NCBI GenBank assembly: GCA_003435055.1 | Contig: QUMM01000006.1 | Location: 62,001-126,000 of the forward strand | Length of the DNA: 64,000 nucleotides | Direction of reading: 5' to 3' | Origin: Lachnospiraceae bacterium OF09-6 | GTDB lineage: Bacteria > Bacillota > Clostridia > Lachnospirales > Lachnospiraceae | Shown: positions 8,101 through 16,799 of the stretch, one piece after another | Layout: each line of letters opens with the position of its first letter | Numbering within the stretch: the stretch's first letter is position 1 | Made by a program: the position numbers and the translations under genes | Notes under the pieces: model-generated | Told to the model about the DNA's origin: nothing | What the model saw: only the letters and a program-made list of their open reading frames with translations | The model's database searches: none

Positions 8101-8149
8101 TTGACTTTTCCTTTAAATTTCATTATAGTTGTAATTATATTATTTACAA
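8101..8149. promoter_or_regulatory. Bidirectional promoter module (copy 3)
   Basis: Plus strand: TTGACT (8101-8106), 17 bases, TATAGT (8124-8129), toward Rrf2. Minus strand: TTGTAA (complement of 8144-8149), 16 bases, TATAAT (complement of 8122-8127), toward the YgbA-like/DUF3786 operon. The dyad TTGTAA...TTACAA spans 8129-8149. Spacing is identical to the 6361 copy. Confidence 0.7.
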
Positions 8150-8177
8150 TCATCAAAATAAAAAATATGTACAGTTT

Positions 8178-8204
8178 CTCAACACATTAAAAAGAGCTGT
8201 TGAG
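8178..8204 (+). promoter_or_regulatory. Dyad CTCAACA-N13-TGTTGAG in the Rrf2 leader
   Basis: Inverted repeat 8178-8184 / 8198-8204, the second copy of the dyad at 6438. It lies about 95 bases upstream of the Rrf2 start, beyond the promoter, so it is either a downstream operator or a leader hairpin. Confidence 0.5.
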
Positions 8205-8295
8205 AACTTGGGATGTTTTTGACAAACCAGAAATATTTTCGCCTCAAAAACGTGAAACCAAAATCATTATATCATACTACAAGGAGTTTCTTATC

Positions 8296-8745
8296 ATGAA
8301 ATACTCAACGAAATTAAGCGATACTGTCCATGTAATGGTTCTGATTGCTATCAACCAGGAAAACTCTCTCTCCAGTGCCTCAATTGCAGAAAGTGTCCAT
8401 ACAAATCCCGGCTTTGTACGCCAGCTTATGTTAAAACTAAAAAAAGCGGAACTTATGACCAGTGTAGCCGGACATGCCCGTCCTTCTCTTTCAAAACCAG
8501 CAGAGCAGATTACATTACTGGATATTTATAAAGCAGTTGAAGGTGATAAACCTTTGCTTCATTTAGATACTCATACCAATCCAGAGTGTGGCGTTGGCAT
8601 TAACATTCAGTTATCTTTGCAGGGATTTTACAATGAAATTCAAAAGGATGCCGAAGAAAAAATGGGTACGATTACTTTACAGGATATCATAGATACCTAC
8701 TATCAGCGGACATCTATAGAAAATAACTTACAGAATATTATTTAA
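8296..8745 (+). CDS. Rrf2-family transcriptional regulator
   Basis: A 149-residue Rrf2 protein (IscR/NsrR superfamily). It begins MKYSTKLSDTVHVMVLIAIN and carries the winged-helix recognition region SIAESVHTNPGFVRQLMLKL. The usual three-cysteine Fe-S motif is reduced to a single cysteine in NPECGVG, so it may sense something other than a cluster or use unusual ligands. AAGGAG precedes the ATG at 8296; an upstream TTG reading has no ribosome binding site. It is divergent from the YgbA-like/DUF3786 operon and shares the module with it. A broken paralogue lies at 1522. Confidence 0.88.
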   Translation: MKYSTKLSDTVHVMVLIAINQENSLSSASIAESVHTNPGFVRQLMLKLKKAELMTSVAGHARPSLSKPAEQITLLDIYKAVEGDKPLLHLDTHTNPECGVGINIQLSLQGFYNEIQKDAEEKMGTITLQDIIDTYYQRTSIENNLQNII

Positions 8746-9005
8746 CAGAAGAACACTTTCAAATTTTAATTGATCCTGTATTAGCTCCCAAAGGAAGCTG
8801 GAGTGTATTTGGGGAATACTGTGAATTTCCGTACCAAAAAATTATCCTATAAGGATAAAAATTCCGTTCATAACTCACCGGAAGACTGAATTATTTTTGA
8901 AAACACGCAGGAGCAATTGCCTTTGATCCATATACACATGGTTACTACAAGGTAACAGAACGTGTTGGCGAAGCATTCCATGACGGTCTGAAATTAAAAA
9001 AATAA
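8746..9005 (+). pseudogene. Gene remnants, ending in a flavin-reductase-like C-terminus
   Basis: After the Rrf2 stop one frame reads for about 35 residues (EEHFQILIDPVLAPKGSW...FGEYCEF) and ends near 8850; I do not recognise it. A second open stretch from about 8903 reads AIAFDPYTHGYYKVTERVGE then AFHDGLKLKK and stops at 9003-9005. This resembles the C-terminal strand and tail of flavin reductase-like (FMN-binding split barrel) proteins. No start codon or ribosome binding site serves either piece, and a transcription terminator follows. Confidence 0.5.
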
Positions 9006-9015
9006 TATAATTATG

Positions 9016-9063
9016 AAAACTGAGGTTGTTGTTCCATGATAAGGAAATCCAGCCTCAGTTTAT
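9016..9063 (+). terminator. Hairpin terminator
   Basis: AAACTGAGG (9017-9025) pairs with CCTCAGTTT (9053-9061), followed by an AT-rich TATTTG. It ends the plus-strand Rrf2/remnant transcript. Confidence 0.55.
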
Positions 9064-9145
9064 TTGAAATATTTAATTGTTACTTCCTCGGAATGGAAGT
9101 TTTTTGTCACCATATTGTCGTATAAATTTAAACTCACATCCCATA

Positions 9146-9376
9146 TCAGGATTTCTTTAATTCTTCCATATACAGTTCAGCTATATATGCCGGACCATTG
9201 CACCACAGCTTTGTTTTTTCATCATACAGTGCTTTTCCTGTCTTTGAACAAAGAAAATCTGTCAATATCTCTTTTCTGTCCTTGCCCGTATCTTCTGCAA
9301 TCTCATCTGTCACCATAGTGATAAGAAGATCTATTGTATAATTCATTTTTTCTTTTGGAATTGTTACTTCAGCCAT
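9146..9376 (-). CDS. Small conserved-looking hypothetical protein
   Basis: A 76-residue soluble, mainly helical, acidic protein with AAAGGTGAG upstream of the ATG. The central sequence SKTGKALYDEKTKLWCNGPA and the helix YIAELYMEEL look like a compact domain seen in short clostridial proteins, but I cannot name the family. No DNA-binding or catalytic motif is visible. It stands alone between a plus-strand terminator and the direct repeat at 9417. Confidence 0.5.
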   Translation of the reverse strand: MAEVTIPKEKMNYTIDLLITMVTDEIAEDTGKDRKEILTDFLCSKTGKALYDEKTKLWCNGPAYIAELYMEELKKS

Positions 9377-9416
9377 ATCTTCTCACCTTTCACAAATTTC
9401 AGACACTTAATAGCGA

Positions 9417-9471
9417 CTTCTGTTTTGAAGCAATATTGATCTTTTAGTTTATTGGGCAGCAACTGTCTGAT
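9417..9471. repeat. 55-bp direct repeat, left copy
   Basis: Matches 20820-20874 in the same orientation at 54 of 55 positions (one G/A difference in CTTTTAGTTTATT). In the right copy the sequence is the natural 3' end of the decayed kinase gene plus its downstream flank. The left copy is therefore a displaced duplicate, and the two bracket the 11.3-kb transporter segment. Confidence 0.85.
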
Positions 9472-9641
9472 GCAGAAATCGTCTGCTCCTTTGATGTGAT
9501 TAAATAAAATCCCTGCTCAAAATCTTTTCTCTTTGCACATTTGGCAAGATCTGGCTCTTTTACTTTATCATAACCAGCTTCTGCGAATAAGGCCGCATAC
9601 AAGGATCCAATCACACCTGCACCATAAATCAATATTTTCAT
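9444..9641 (-). pseudogene. Ketopantoate reductase-type N-terminal stub
   Basis: From the ATG at 9641 the ORF encodes MKILIYGAGVIGSLYAALFA then EAGY, the Rossmann GxGxxG start of a PanE/ApbA-like 2-dehydropantoate reductase. It then switches to unrelated sequence and runs into the 55-bp repeat, ending at 9444. About 280 residues of the enzyme are missing. It lies just downstream of the ABC half-transporter gene. Confidence 0.7.
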
Positions 9642-9676
9642 AGAAATTTGTATTTTTGATGTACTAAATTGACTGC

Positions 9677-11386
9677 TCAAAAATTCTGCTTTTTCCAAAG
9701 CTCGTGATAAGCAGAACTTGAATGAAGCAGTTGAGAATGGGTTCCTCTCGCGGTTATCTGACCATCCTCAATCATAAGTATCTGGTCAGCTTCCATTATT
9801 GCCGAAAGCTTGTGTGCAATCACAACAAGCGTTTTTCCCTTTACCATTTCGTTTATCGCCTGTTGAATATAGGCCTCATTATCGGGGTCAATGCTGGCAG
9901 TTGCTTCATCGAGTAAAACTATGGGAGCGTCCTTAAGTATCGCTCTCGCAATAGATATTCGCTGCTTTTCTCCTCCAGAGAGTGTCGAGCCGCCTTCTCC
10001 TATCACCGTGTCATAGCTATTTTCAAGAGCGGATATAAACTCATGGCAGCGAGCCTTTTTGCAGGCTTCAATAACCTCTTCCTTCGTTGCACCTTTTTTT
10101 CCAAAAGCAATGTTATTGAAAATGGTATCGTTAAAAAGATACACATTTTGAAAAACCACGCTTATATTTTCAAGGAGGCTTTCCGTTGTCATTGCTTTAA
10201 TATCTGTTCCTCCAATACTTACCGTACCCGAATCAGTGTCCCAGAAACGGGCAATAAGATTTACGATGGTGCTTTTTCCGCAACCACTTTTTCCAACAAG
10301 TGCTGTCATACTGTGCTGTGGTATATGAAAACTCATATCCTTGATAACAGCCGATTCATTGTATCCGAATGTGACATTTTTAAAATCAATATCAAAATTA
10401 TTGAGCTTGACTGTTTTTCCACTATTGTCCATCAATTCAGTCTGCCTTATTCTGTCATAACGGTCAAGAGAAGCATCTGCAACTCTGAATGCAGTTATAT
10501 TGATAAGTGCAAGCATTGGAGCTGCAAGTTCAAAAGCAAAAACTGACATTGCAATAACAAAGGGGATCTCCATTCCGCCGTTAAGGCCAACATATCCGCA
10601 GATAAAAATAACTGCTGAAATGCAAAGTCCTGTCATACACTGTGCTACGATAACTGGCATTGAAAAACGTTTTTCAAATTTTATCTGAGCTTCGGTGAGC
10701 TTCAGAAAATCCTCCGAGGTCGCTTTGTGGCTTTTTCCTGCAAGGTTAAATGCCTTTACAACAGGTATTCCCTTTATATATTCAATGACCGTTCCAACCA
10801 GCTTGTTCTGTGCCTCCTGCTGATTTGCAGCCTCTTCTGAAGCAACCCGGTGAGCCGCAGCGAATGCAGCAAAAAACAATGCCGTTGTAACTGCCATAGC
10901 CAAAGCCACCCATATATTGAGCACAAGGAGAAAAACGAAAGATATGCCGATACCGATAACAGAAGTTGTTATTTTTCCCAGGGTATCCATTCCATGTTCT
11001 TCCACAAAGGAAATATCATTTGTAATGATAGAGGTAACGTTGCCAATATTATCCTCGGAAAAAAATCCCATTGGAAAGCGCTTTATCCTGTCGCCGAAGT
11101 TCATACGCTCACGAGCAAATATTTCATATCCCACACCAGACTGGTTTATATCTGTCAGGTAGCGGCATATCATTCTGAGAATAACACCTGCAAAAATACC
11201 AACAAAAGTGATGATAATACTATTTTTGCCGAAGTTACCGTCCATTATAGTCATAAGCACATACAGCAGCATACATATCGGAACATTAGATGCAAGACTT
11301 TCAAAAAATGAAAGTACATAAGCACGGTCAAGTTTTTTGCGGTATTCACCTGAAAGTCCCATTATTCTCTTTATGAACTTAAACAT
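9677..11386 (-). CDS. ABC half-transporter (fused membrane and ATPase domains), YbtP/Q-like
   Basis: A 569-residue protein. Residues 1-310 form a six-helix ABC exporter-type membrane domain. Residues 330-569 form the ATPase: Walker A GKSGCGKST, Q-loop FQNVYLF, signature LSGGEKQR, Walker B IVLLDEATAS, and the H-loop in VIAHKLS. It overlaps the end of the preceding half-transporter by 8 bases, so the two probably form a heterodimer. Such pairs beside an AraC regulator resemble YbtP/YbtQ of the yersiniabactin system, exporter-fold proteins that import metallophores. The role here is inferred from context only. Confidence 0.85.
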   Translation of the reverse strand: MFKFIKRIMGLSGEYRKKLDRAYVLSFFESLASNVPICMLLYVLMTIMDGNFGKNSIIITFVGIFAGVILRMICRYLTDINQSGVGYEIFARERMNFGDRIKRFPMGFFSEDNIGNVTSIITNDISFVEEHGMDTLGKITTSVIGIGISFVFLLVLNIWVALAMAVTTALFFAAFAAAHRVASEEAANQQEAQNKLVGTVIEYIKGIPVVKAFNLAGKSHKATSEDFLKLTEAQIKFEKRFSMPVIVAQCMTGLCISAVIFICGYVGLNGGMEIPFVIAMSVFAFELAAPMLALINITAFRVADASLDRYDRIRQTELMDNSGKTVKLNNFDIDFKNVTFGYNESAVIKDMSFHIPQHSMTALVGKSGCGKSTIVNLIARFWDTDSGTVSIGGTDIKAMTTESLLENISVVFQNVYLFNDTIFNNIAFGKKGATKEEVIEACKKARCHEFISALENSYDTVIGEGGSTLSGGEKQRISIARAILKDAPIVLLDEATASIDPDNEAYIQQAINEMVKGKTLVVIAHKLSAIMEADQILMIEDGQITARGTHSQLLHSSSAYHELWKKQNF

Positions 11387-13124
11387 TTTCAGAATCCTCC
11401 TTTACAGCGATGTTCCAATTACCGGCTTCAAGGCTCATCTGCCACAACCTGCGGTAAATACTGTTGCTTTCCATAAGCTCATCATGAGTTCCATTTGCAG
11501 AGACTCTACCACTTTCAAGCACGACTATATTATCAGCATCTGCGATAGTCCAGAGTCTGTGCGCTATCATAATGACAGTTCTGCCCTTTGTAAGTTCATT
11601 AAGAGCATTTGTTATAAGTTCCTCGTTTTCCGCATCGGTATATGCAGTGGCTTCATCAAGAATTATTATAGGCGCATTTTTCAGTATTGCTCTTGCAATG
11701 GTTATGCGCTGACGCTCGCCTCCGGAAAGCTTTCCTCCAAGCACGCCAACTTCAGTATCATAGCCATGAGGAAGTTTTGAAATAAAGTCGTGGCAGGCAG
11801 CAGCTTTTGCCGCAGCTATCATTTCATCCATTGTTGCGTCTTTTTTTCCCATGCGAAGATTATCAGCAATCGTCCCCCTGAAAAGGAAATTATCCTGCGC
11901 AACATAGGCTGTCATACTCATAAGCGTATCAAAAGTATATTCACGAATGTCACGTCCGCCGATGGTTATGCTTCCATCCGAAACGTCCCAATAATGAACG
12001 GTAAGTCTTGCTGCAGTAGATTTTCCACTGCCCGATTCACCAACAAGAGCCGTTTTTTTTCCCTGCTCTGCTTTAAAGCTCACATTTTTAAGGACATCCC
12101 TGTCCTTATATGCAAATGTAACATTTTTAAATTCCACATCATAGCTTTCTGGAAGCTCGGAAATATTTCCAGAATGAACGTCTTCCGCGCTGTAAAGAGC
12201 TTCAAGCTGCTTTACAGTGTAATCCACCTGCGGAAACATTGGGAAGAAATTTATGACTCTCGTAAGCGGTCCGCTCATACTGAGATCAAGCATAAGAACA
12301 AAAATCCATGTGTTAAGATCAAGCGTGCCATTGTAATACATTATCGCACCGACAGGCAATGTGAGCAGAACCGTGCATGGCATTCCAGCGTAAACCAGCG
12401 ACATTGAACGCCAGCTTTCCCTGAACCAGTCAAGGGTAAATACTTTATAATTCTCCACCGTATCAGAATATTTTTTAAATGAGCTTGTGGTCTGTCCAAA
12501 GATCTTTATTACTTCCATTCCCGAAACATACTCAACAACGGCATTGTTGAGTTTTGCTCCAGATTCATAATAAAGCGGCATTTTTTTCATTCCTGATTTC
12601 ATCATCATTCCCATTCCGATGATTCCGAACGGCAACGATGCAAGTGAGAGCAGCCCCATTCGCCAATCTGTCACAAAAATCACTGCCAGCACAATAAACG
12701 GCATAACAAGATTGGGTATCCCCTCCGGAAGCATATGGGCAAGCATAAGCTCAATCCGTCCTATTTCTTCCACAAAGCTTTTCTTGTATTTTCCTGTTCC
12801 ACCATCTGCGACCTCGCCCAGTGGCTGATGCATAAGCTCATCAGCAAGCTTTACGCGCATATTGTAAAGCGTTCCGAACGCTCCCTCGTGGGAAAGATTG
12901 AGTCCCTCGCCGTAAAGGATATACTTTACCGTAAAGCAAATCAATATAAGCGCAGATGTTCTCACAACATCTGCCATTGTCGCAGCTTCACTAATGTATT
13001 TCCCGATAAGATCGCTTATCAGAAAATACGGCACAACCCCTATGGGAACGCTTATCGAGATGAGTGCAAGTGCTGTAAAAATGTGTCGTCTGTACTTTCC
13101 CGCATACTTTAATATAGATTCCAT
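11379..13124 (-). CDS. ABC half-transporter (fused membrane and ATPase domains), YbtP/Q-like partner
   Basis: A 581-residue protein with an N-terminal six-helix membrane domain and a C-terminal ATPase: Walker A GESGSGKST, signature LSGGERQR, Walker B IIILDEATAY and the H-loop in MIAHRLW. I chose the ATG at 13124 (MESILKYAG) because GAGGAGG lies 6 bases upstream; the longer reading to 13187 has no ribosome binding site. It lies 59 bases after the AraC gene and overlaps the next half-transporter, indicating a co-translated pair. Substrate unknown; the nickel/peptide importer in the same operon points to a metal chelate or small peptide. Confidence 0.85.
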   Translation of the reverse strand: MESILKYAGKYRRHIFTALALISISVPIGVVPYFLISDLIGKYISEAATMADVVRTSALILICFTVKYILYGEGLNLSHEGAFGTLYNMRVKLADELMHQPLGEVADGGTGKYKKSFVEEIGRIELMLAHMLPEGIPNLVMPFIVLAVIFVTDWRMGLLSLASLPFGIIGMGMMMKSGMKKMPLYYESGAKLNNAVVEYVSGMEVIKIFGQTTSSFKKYSDTVENYKVFTLDWFRESWRSMSLVYAGMPCTVLLTLPVGAIMYYNGTLDLNTWIFVLMLDLSMSGPLTRVINFFPMFPQVDYTVKQLEALYSAEDVHSGNISELPESYDVEFKNVTFAYKDRDVLKNVSFKAEQGKKTALVGESGSGKSTAARLTVHYWDVSDGSITIGGRDIREYTFDTLMSMTAYVAQDNFLFRGTIADNLRMGKKDATMDEMIAAAKAAACHDFISKLPHGYDTEVGVLGGKLSGGERQRITIARAILKNAPIIILDEATAYTDAENEELITNALNELTKGRTVIMIAHRLWTIADADNIVVLESGRVSANGTHDELMESNSIYRRLWQMSLEAGNWNIAVKEDSENV

Positions 13125-13183
13125 TTCGCTCCTCCTCTTGTTAGTATTAGCTAACCAACGTAAAATAAAAAAGGCACACTTTT

Positions 13184-14227
13184 TCATGTACCTCTTAATA
13201 TTACAGATTTAAGACTTCTTTTTTCTACTCCGAAAAGCGTTTTTTTTTGCTCCGAAGCATTATTTTTCATTCTCCGGCGATATTCAAGCGGAGAATAACC
13301 GTAAACCGCACGGAATGCCGAAGCAAACTTGCTTTGATTGCCGTATCCGACAAGATGCGCAACGTCTCCGACACTCATTTCCGTGCGTCCTGAAAGAAGT
13401 TCCGCCGCATATCGAAGCTTTTTTGCTCTGATATAAGCACCTACCGGCTGACCGTAAAGACGTTTAAAGCAACTGCTGAGATTTGTTTCAGAAATGCAGA
13501 ATTTTGATGCAAGTTCGCCTACCGTGATCTCATCAATAAAGTGAAGATTTATGTAGGCGTATACTTCCTTTACTGCCTCTGCAACCGCATGGGAAAAGCT
13601 TGGCAGACGCTCCTGACATTCATAACCGCTTGCATTTATAAAACACAAAAGCTCCAGAGTTTTTAGCACCATATAAGGTTTTCTTATCTCTTCATTAACA
13701 TGATACAGTTCTGAGAAAATATGCTCAAGAGCAGGTTTGGCTCTTATAAAAAAGGTCGGTGAATTGCTGAATAAACGCTCCGAAATGCGTTTAAGATCAA
13801 TTCCTGCTTCGGGTATGCGCTTGTCTATGACAGGCTGTGCCTTTTCAATGTCAATCATAATAGAAATGCCTCTGTATTTTCCGTAAGGAATATGTGAAGA
13901 TACAAACTGTGAGCCATTTGTATCACTGATTGCAAGATCTCCGCTGCTTAAGAAGCCAATTTCACCTGTTTCAAGCTCAAATTCAAAGCATCCTTCGTTA
14001 CAGTAATTTATCTGAATAAACCCCGGAACGGGCGGAGTGTTCTGCCAGCATGATTTCATATCAAGGACATCATAGGACATAAGTATTCCATTCATGACTT
14101 CATAAACGTGCATGATTCCTTTTCCGCTTCCATCAGAATCAGAAAGATAATAGATCGTGCAGTTCTTTCCGTCTTCTTCTCCTGCAAATTTGTAGTTTCT
14201 CCATGTTTCGGGATTTATCTTTTTCAT
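13184..14227 (-). CDS. AraC-family regulator (YbtA-like architecture)
   Basis: A 347-residue regulator. The C-terminal 100 residues hold the double helix-turn-helix of AraC/XylS proteins: ITVGELASKFCISETNLSSC, FKRLYGQPVGAYIRAKKL and VGYGNQSKFASAFRAVYGYS. The N-terminal 220 residues are a cupin-like sensor region. The start at 14227 has AAGGAG 6 bases upstream; two earlier in-frame ATGs lack one. It sits inside the transporter operon, between the binding protein and the half-transporters, and probably activates the operon when its ligand (perhaps the imported chelate) is present. Confidence 0.85.
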   Translation of the reverse strand: MKKINPETWRNYKFAGEEDGKNCTIYYLSDSDGSGKGIMHVYEVMNGILMSYDVLDMKSCWQNTPPVPGFIQINYCNEGCFEFELETGEIGFLSSGDLAISDTNGSQFVSSHIPYGKYRGISIMIDIEKAQPVIDKRIPEAGIDLKRISERLFSNSPTFFIRAKPALEHIFSELYHVNEEIRKPYMVLKTLELLCFINASGYECQERLPSFSHAVAEAVKEVYAYINLHFIDEITVGELASKFCISETNLSSCFKRLYGQPVGAYIRAKKLRYAAELLSGRTEMSVGDVAHLVGYGNQSKFASAFRAVYGYSPLEYRRRMKNNASEQKKTLFGVEKRSLKSVILRGT

Positions 14228-14250
14228 AAATTCTCCTTGCATACAAATAC

Positions 14251-14284
14251 GCTGCACATCTGTTATTTCTGACAGATGTGCAGC
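14251..14284 (-). promoter_or_regulatory. Strong intercistronic hairpin between binding protein and AraC
   Basis: A perfect 13-bp inverted repeat, GCTGCACATCTGT (14251-14263) with ACAGATGTGCAGC (14272-14284), loop 8 bases. It has no U-tract, so it is more likely to stabilise the 3' end of the binding-protein mRNA, or partially attenuate, than to terminate. Confidence 0.6.
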
Positions 14285-14292
14285 TGATAGTC

Positions 14293-15966
14293 TTATTTAA
14301 GGTCTAGTCCACTCACTTCAACATACTGGCTGTCTGAGCAGAATTCATAGCCGTTTATCTTATCACTGTTCCATGCGGCAAGTTCAACCGTGTTTGCAAA
14401 AGGAACGCAGAGAGCTTCATCTGGAATCGTTGTGAGAATCGTATTGTATATCTCACTTATACGGCTTTCATCAGCGGAGCAGTCAAGCTCGGAAACAATC
14501 CCCTCAGGCAGGAATTCAGCAAACTGTACCGCAACGGGATCTGCGCTGACTGTTGGATCCATATTGGTAACGACCGTGAACGGATCAAACGAACCACCAT
14601 AAGTACGATAGTGGATAATATCATATTCACCGTTCATCGAAGCTTCATAATAGGTCATCATATCCATATCAGAAACATTTACCTTGAAGCCAACCTTGCC
14701 AAGCTGAGAAGCAATCGCAAGCATACCATCACCGATGCTTCCGTAATCGCTTGTGTAAAGCATAGTCAATTCAAGTGGAGTTCCATCCTTGTCCCTTATG
14801 CCGTCACCATCGGAATCCTTCCATCCAGCTTCATCCAGAAGCTGTGCAGCCTTATCCGGATCATAGCTGTAAACAGTTGCCTCAACATCACAGTAAGGCT
14901 TTGATTCGCTGAAAAGAGTATCGGCAGGTGTCATTGTTCCCCGGAAAACATCGTTTGATATGGAATCCCTGTCAATTGCATATTCAACGGCAAGACGCAC
15001 ATTTTTATCATCAAATGGCTCTTTTGCCATATTGAAGCCTATATAATTTGTAAGAGTAGGCTCATCATTGATTGCTGTGCCGAAAGAGCTGTCTGCGGAA
15101 AGTTCGGTGTAAGCATCCGCGCTGAGTCTTGCTGCACCTGTTATAGCATCTATTTCACCACTTCTGAGTGCGAGCACCTTTGCATCATTATCCGGAATGA
15201 CCTTTATCTTGAAAGTATCAGCCTCAGGAGTCTCACCCCAGTAATATGGATTGCGGACAAAGGTATAAACACTTCCGTCGAAGTCTCCCTGATACATATA
15301 TGGTCCTGTTCCCATGGTCATTGTCTGAAAATCATCGGCTTTATATGTAAGGTCATCGTTAAAACCATTTGGATTTACAATACCGAGAGGATTGCAGGTG
15401 GAAAGGTCGTTGAGTGTGCCATAGTAAGGCTGGGTGAGCTTTATAACAACAGTGGATTCATCAGGAGCTTCAATCGTGTCAATGACCGTCATGAGTTTTC
15501 CGTATGAACCGATATACGCTCCAAGGTTCACCGCTGCAGCTTCAAGGCTCTTTTTTACTGCAATCGCATCGCAAGGAGTTCCATCGGAGAATTTAATGCC
15601 ATCTCTAAGGGTAAAGGTATATTCCTTTCCATCCTCACTCACGTCCCATTTTTCCGCAAGACTGCCCTTATATTCGCCATCTTCATAAACAACAAGAGTA
15701 TCGTAAAAATTATGTCCCCAGTAAGATATTCCATAATTCGAAGACATTCCGCCATGAACGATAGCATAAAATCCTGCATCAAACGTCCAACTCTCGCAAA
15801 GAGTTACGCTTTTATTTTCCTCTGACTGACTGGCATCACTGTTGGCTGCTGAAGTTTTTGAATCACTCGTTTCGGATGCAATGTCCGCACTGGCGCAGAC
15901 AGCCACCGCCATATTTGTACAAATCGAAAGTGCCGCAGCCACAGCAAAAAACATTTTCATTTTCAT
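14293..15966 (-). CDS. Extracellular solute-binding protein, family 5 (peptide/nickel type)
   Basis: A 557-residue secreted protein, start ATG at 15966 with AAGGA upstream. The signal peptide (MKMKMFFAVAAALSICTNMA...VAVC) has a weak lipobox-like cysteine; a Ser/Thr-rich linker follows. The mature part is a classic SBP_bac_5 domain: EKWDVSEDGKEYTFTLRDGI, KFSDGTP, MGTGPY, GFNMAKEPFDDKNVRLAVEY. Family 5 proteins bind peptides, nickel chelates or opine metallophores. It delivers substrate to the permeases encoded just upstream in the same operon. Specificity cannot be told from sequence. Confidence 0.9.
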   Translation of the reverse strand: MKMKMFFAVAAALSICTNMAVAVCASADIASETSDSKTSAANSDASQSEENKSVTLCESWTFDAGFYAIVHGGMSSNYGISYWGHNFYDTLVVYEDGEYKGSLAEKWDVSEDGKEYTFTLRDGIKFSDGTPCDAIAVKKSLEAAAVNLGAYIGSYGKLMTVIDTIEAPDESTVVIKLTQPYYGTLNDLSTCNPLGIVNPNGFNDDLTYKADDFQTMTMGTGPYMYQGDFDGSVYTFVRNPYYWGETPEADTFKIKVIPDNDAKVLALRSGEIDAITGAARLSADAYTELSADSSFGTAINDEPTLTNYIGFNMAKEPFDDKNVRLAVEYAIDRDSISNDVFRGTMTPADTLFSESKPYCDVEATVYSYDPDKAAQLLDEAGWKDSDGDGIRDKDGTPLELTMLYTSDYGSIGDGMLAIASQLGKVGFKVNVSDMDMMTYYEASMNGEYDIIHYRTYGGSFDPFTVVTNMDPTVSADPVAVQFAEFLPEGIVSELDCSADESRISEIYNTILTTIPDEALCVPFANTVELAAWNSDKINGYEFCSDSQYVEVSGLDLK

Positions 15967-16000
15967 AATTTTTTCCTTTCTATTGAGAATTTGATTTATA

Positions 16001-16798
16001 TTAACCGTTTTTAACGGAAATATCATATTTTTTTATTCCTGATGACGAGGAACTTATAAGCGTTTTTGCATATTCACTTTTAAATACCTTTATATCCCCT
16101 GAATAGTTTACAGTTTCAAGTATCCTGCCACTTTTCATAACGGCTATCCTCTGTGATATGTAGAGAGCTGCATCTATATCGTGAGTGATAAGCAGGCAGC
16201 CTTTTCCCGAATTTTTCTGTATCTTTATGAGCAGATCCAGAACATTTTTTCTGACAACTGCATCAAGTCCGCTGACGGCCTCATCAAAAATTATATAATC
16301 AGGATCTGCGGCAAGCGCACGGGCTATACATACTCTCTTCTGCTGTCCTCCTGAAAGCTCTCCCGAGCGCTGTGAAAGAATAGTTTTGGGAAGTTCCATT
16401 TGTTCAATAAACTTTTCAACTGTTTTCCTTTCTTCGTCTCTTGAGCATTTTTTTAGATTTTTTATTGGTTCTGCAATACTTTCATATACAGAAAAACGTG
16501 GGTCAAGAGCAGCTCTGCTGTTTTGAAGAACAAGCTGGAGTTTTGCACAGATAACCTTATTTTTTCTTCGCAGCCTGGGAGTCAGACTCTCGCCGTCACA
16601 CACAACAGTTCCACTGTCGGGAGAAATAAGTCCTGAAATTATCCTTACAAGAGTGGTCTTTCCCGAGCCGCTTTCTCCTACAAGAGAGTAGAATTCGTTT
16701 TTATCCAGAAAAAAACTCACATTATCGACTGCGTTGAATTTTTTTCCGTCTTTGAAAAAGCATTTGGTAATATTATTTGCCGTTAAAATATATCTCAC
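16001..16798 (-). CDS. ABC transporter ATPase (NikE/DppF-like)
   Basis: A 265-residue importer ATPase: Walker A GESGSGKTT, Q-loop LQLVLQNSRAALDPR, signature LSGGQQKR, Walker B YIIFDEAVSGLD and switch histidine LLITHD. The start is GTG at 16798, one base after the stop of the preceding ATPase gene, which implies translational coupling. It pairs with the frameshifted NikD-like ATPase to energise the two permeases. If that partner is truly dead, this subunit might work as a homodimer or the importer may be inactive. Confidence 0.88.
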   Translation of the reverse strand: MRYILTANNITKCFFKDGKKFNAVDNVSFFLDKNEFYSLVGESGSGKTTLVRIISGLISPDSGTVVCDGESLTPRLRRKNKVICAKLQLVLQNSRAALDPRFSVYESIAEPIKNLKKCSRDEERKTVEKFIEQMELPKTILSQRSGELSGGQQKRVCIARALAADPDYIIFDEAVSGLDAVVRKNVLDLLIKIQKNSGKGCLLITHDIDAALYISQRIAVMKSGRILETVNYSGDIKVFKSEYAKTLISSSSSGIKKYDISVKNG

Positions 16799-16799
16799 C

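Noticed and set aside
10043..12407. Long plus-strand ORFs (167, 153 and 205 codons) opposite the ABC half-transporters
   Set aside because: They are antisense to strongly conserved ABC domains, lack ribosome binding sites and have cysteine/histidine-rich nonsense composition.
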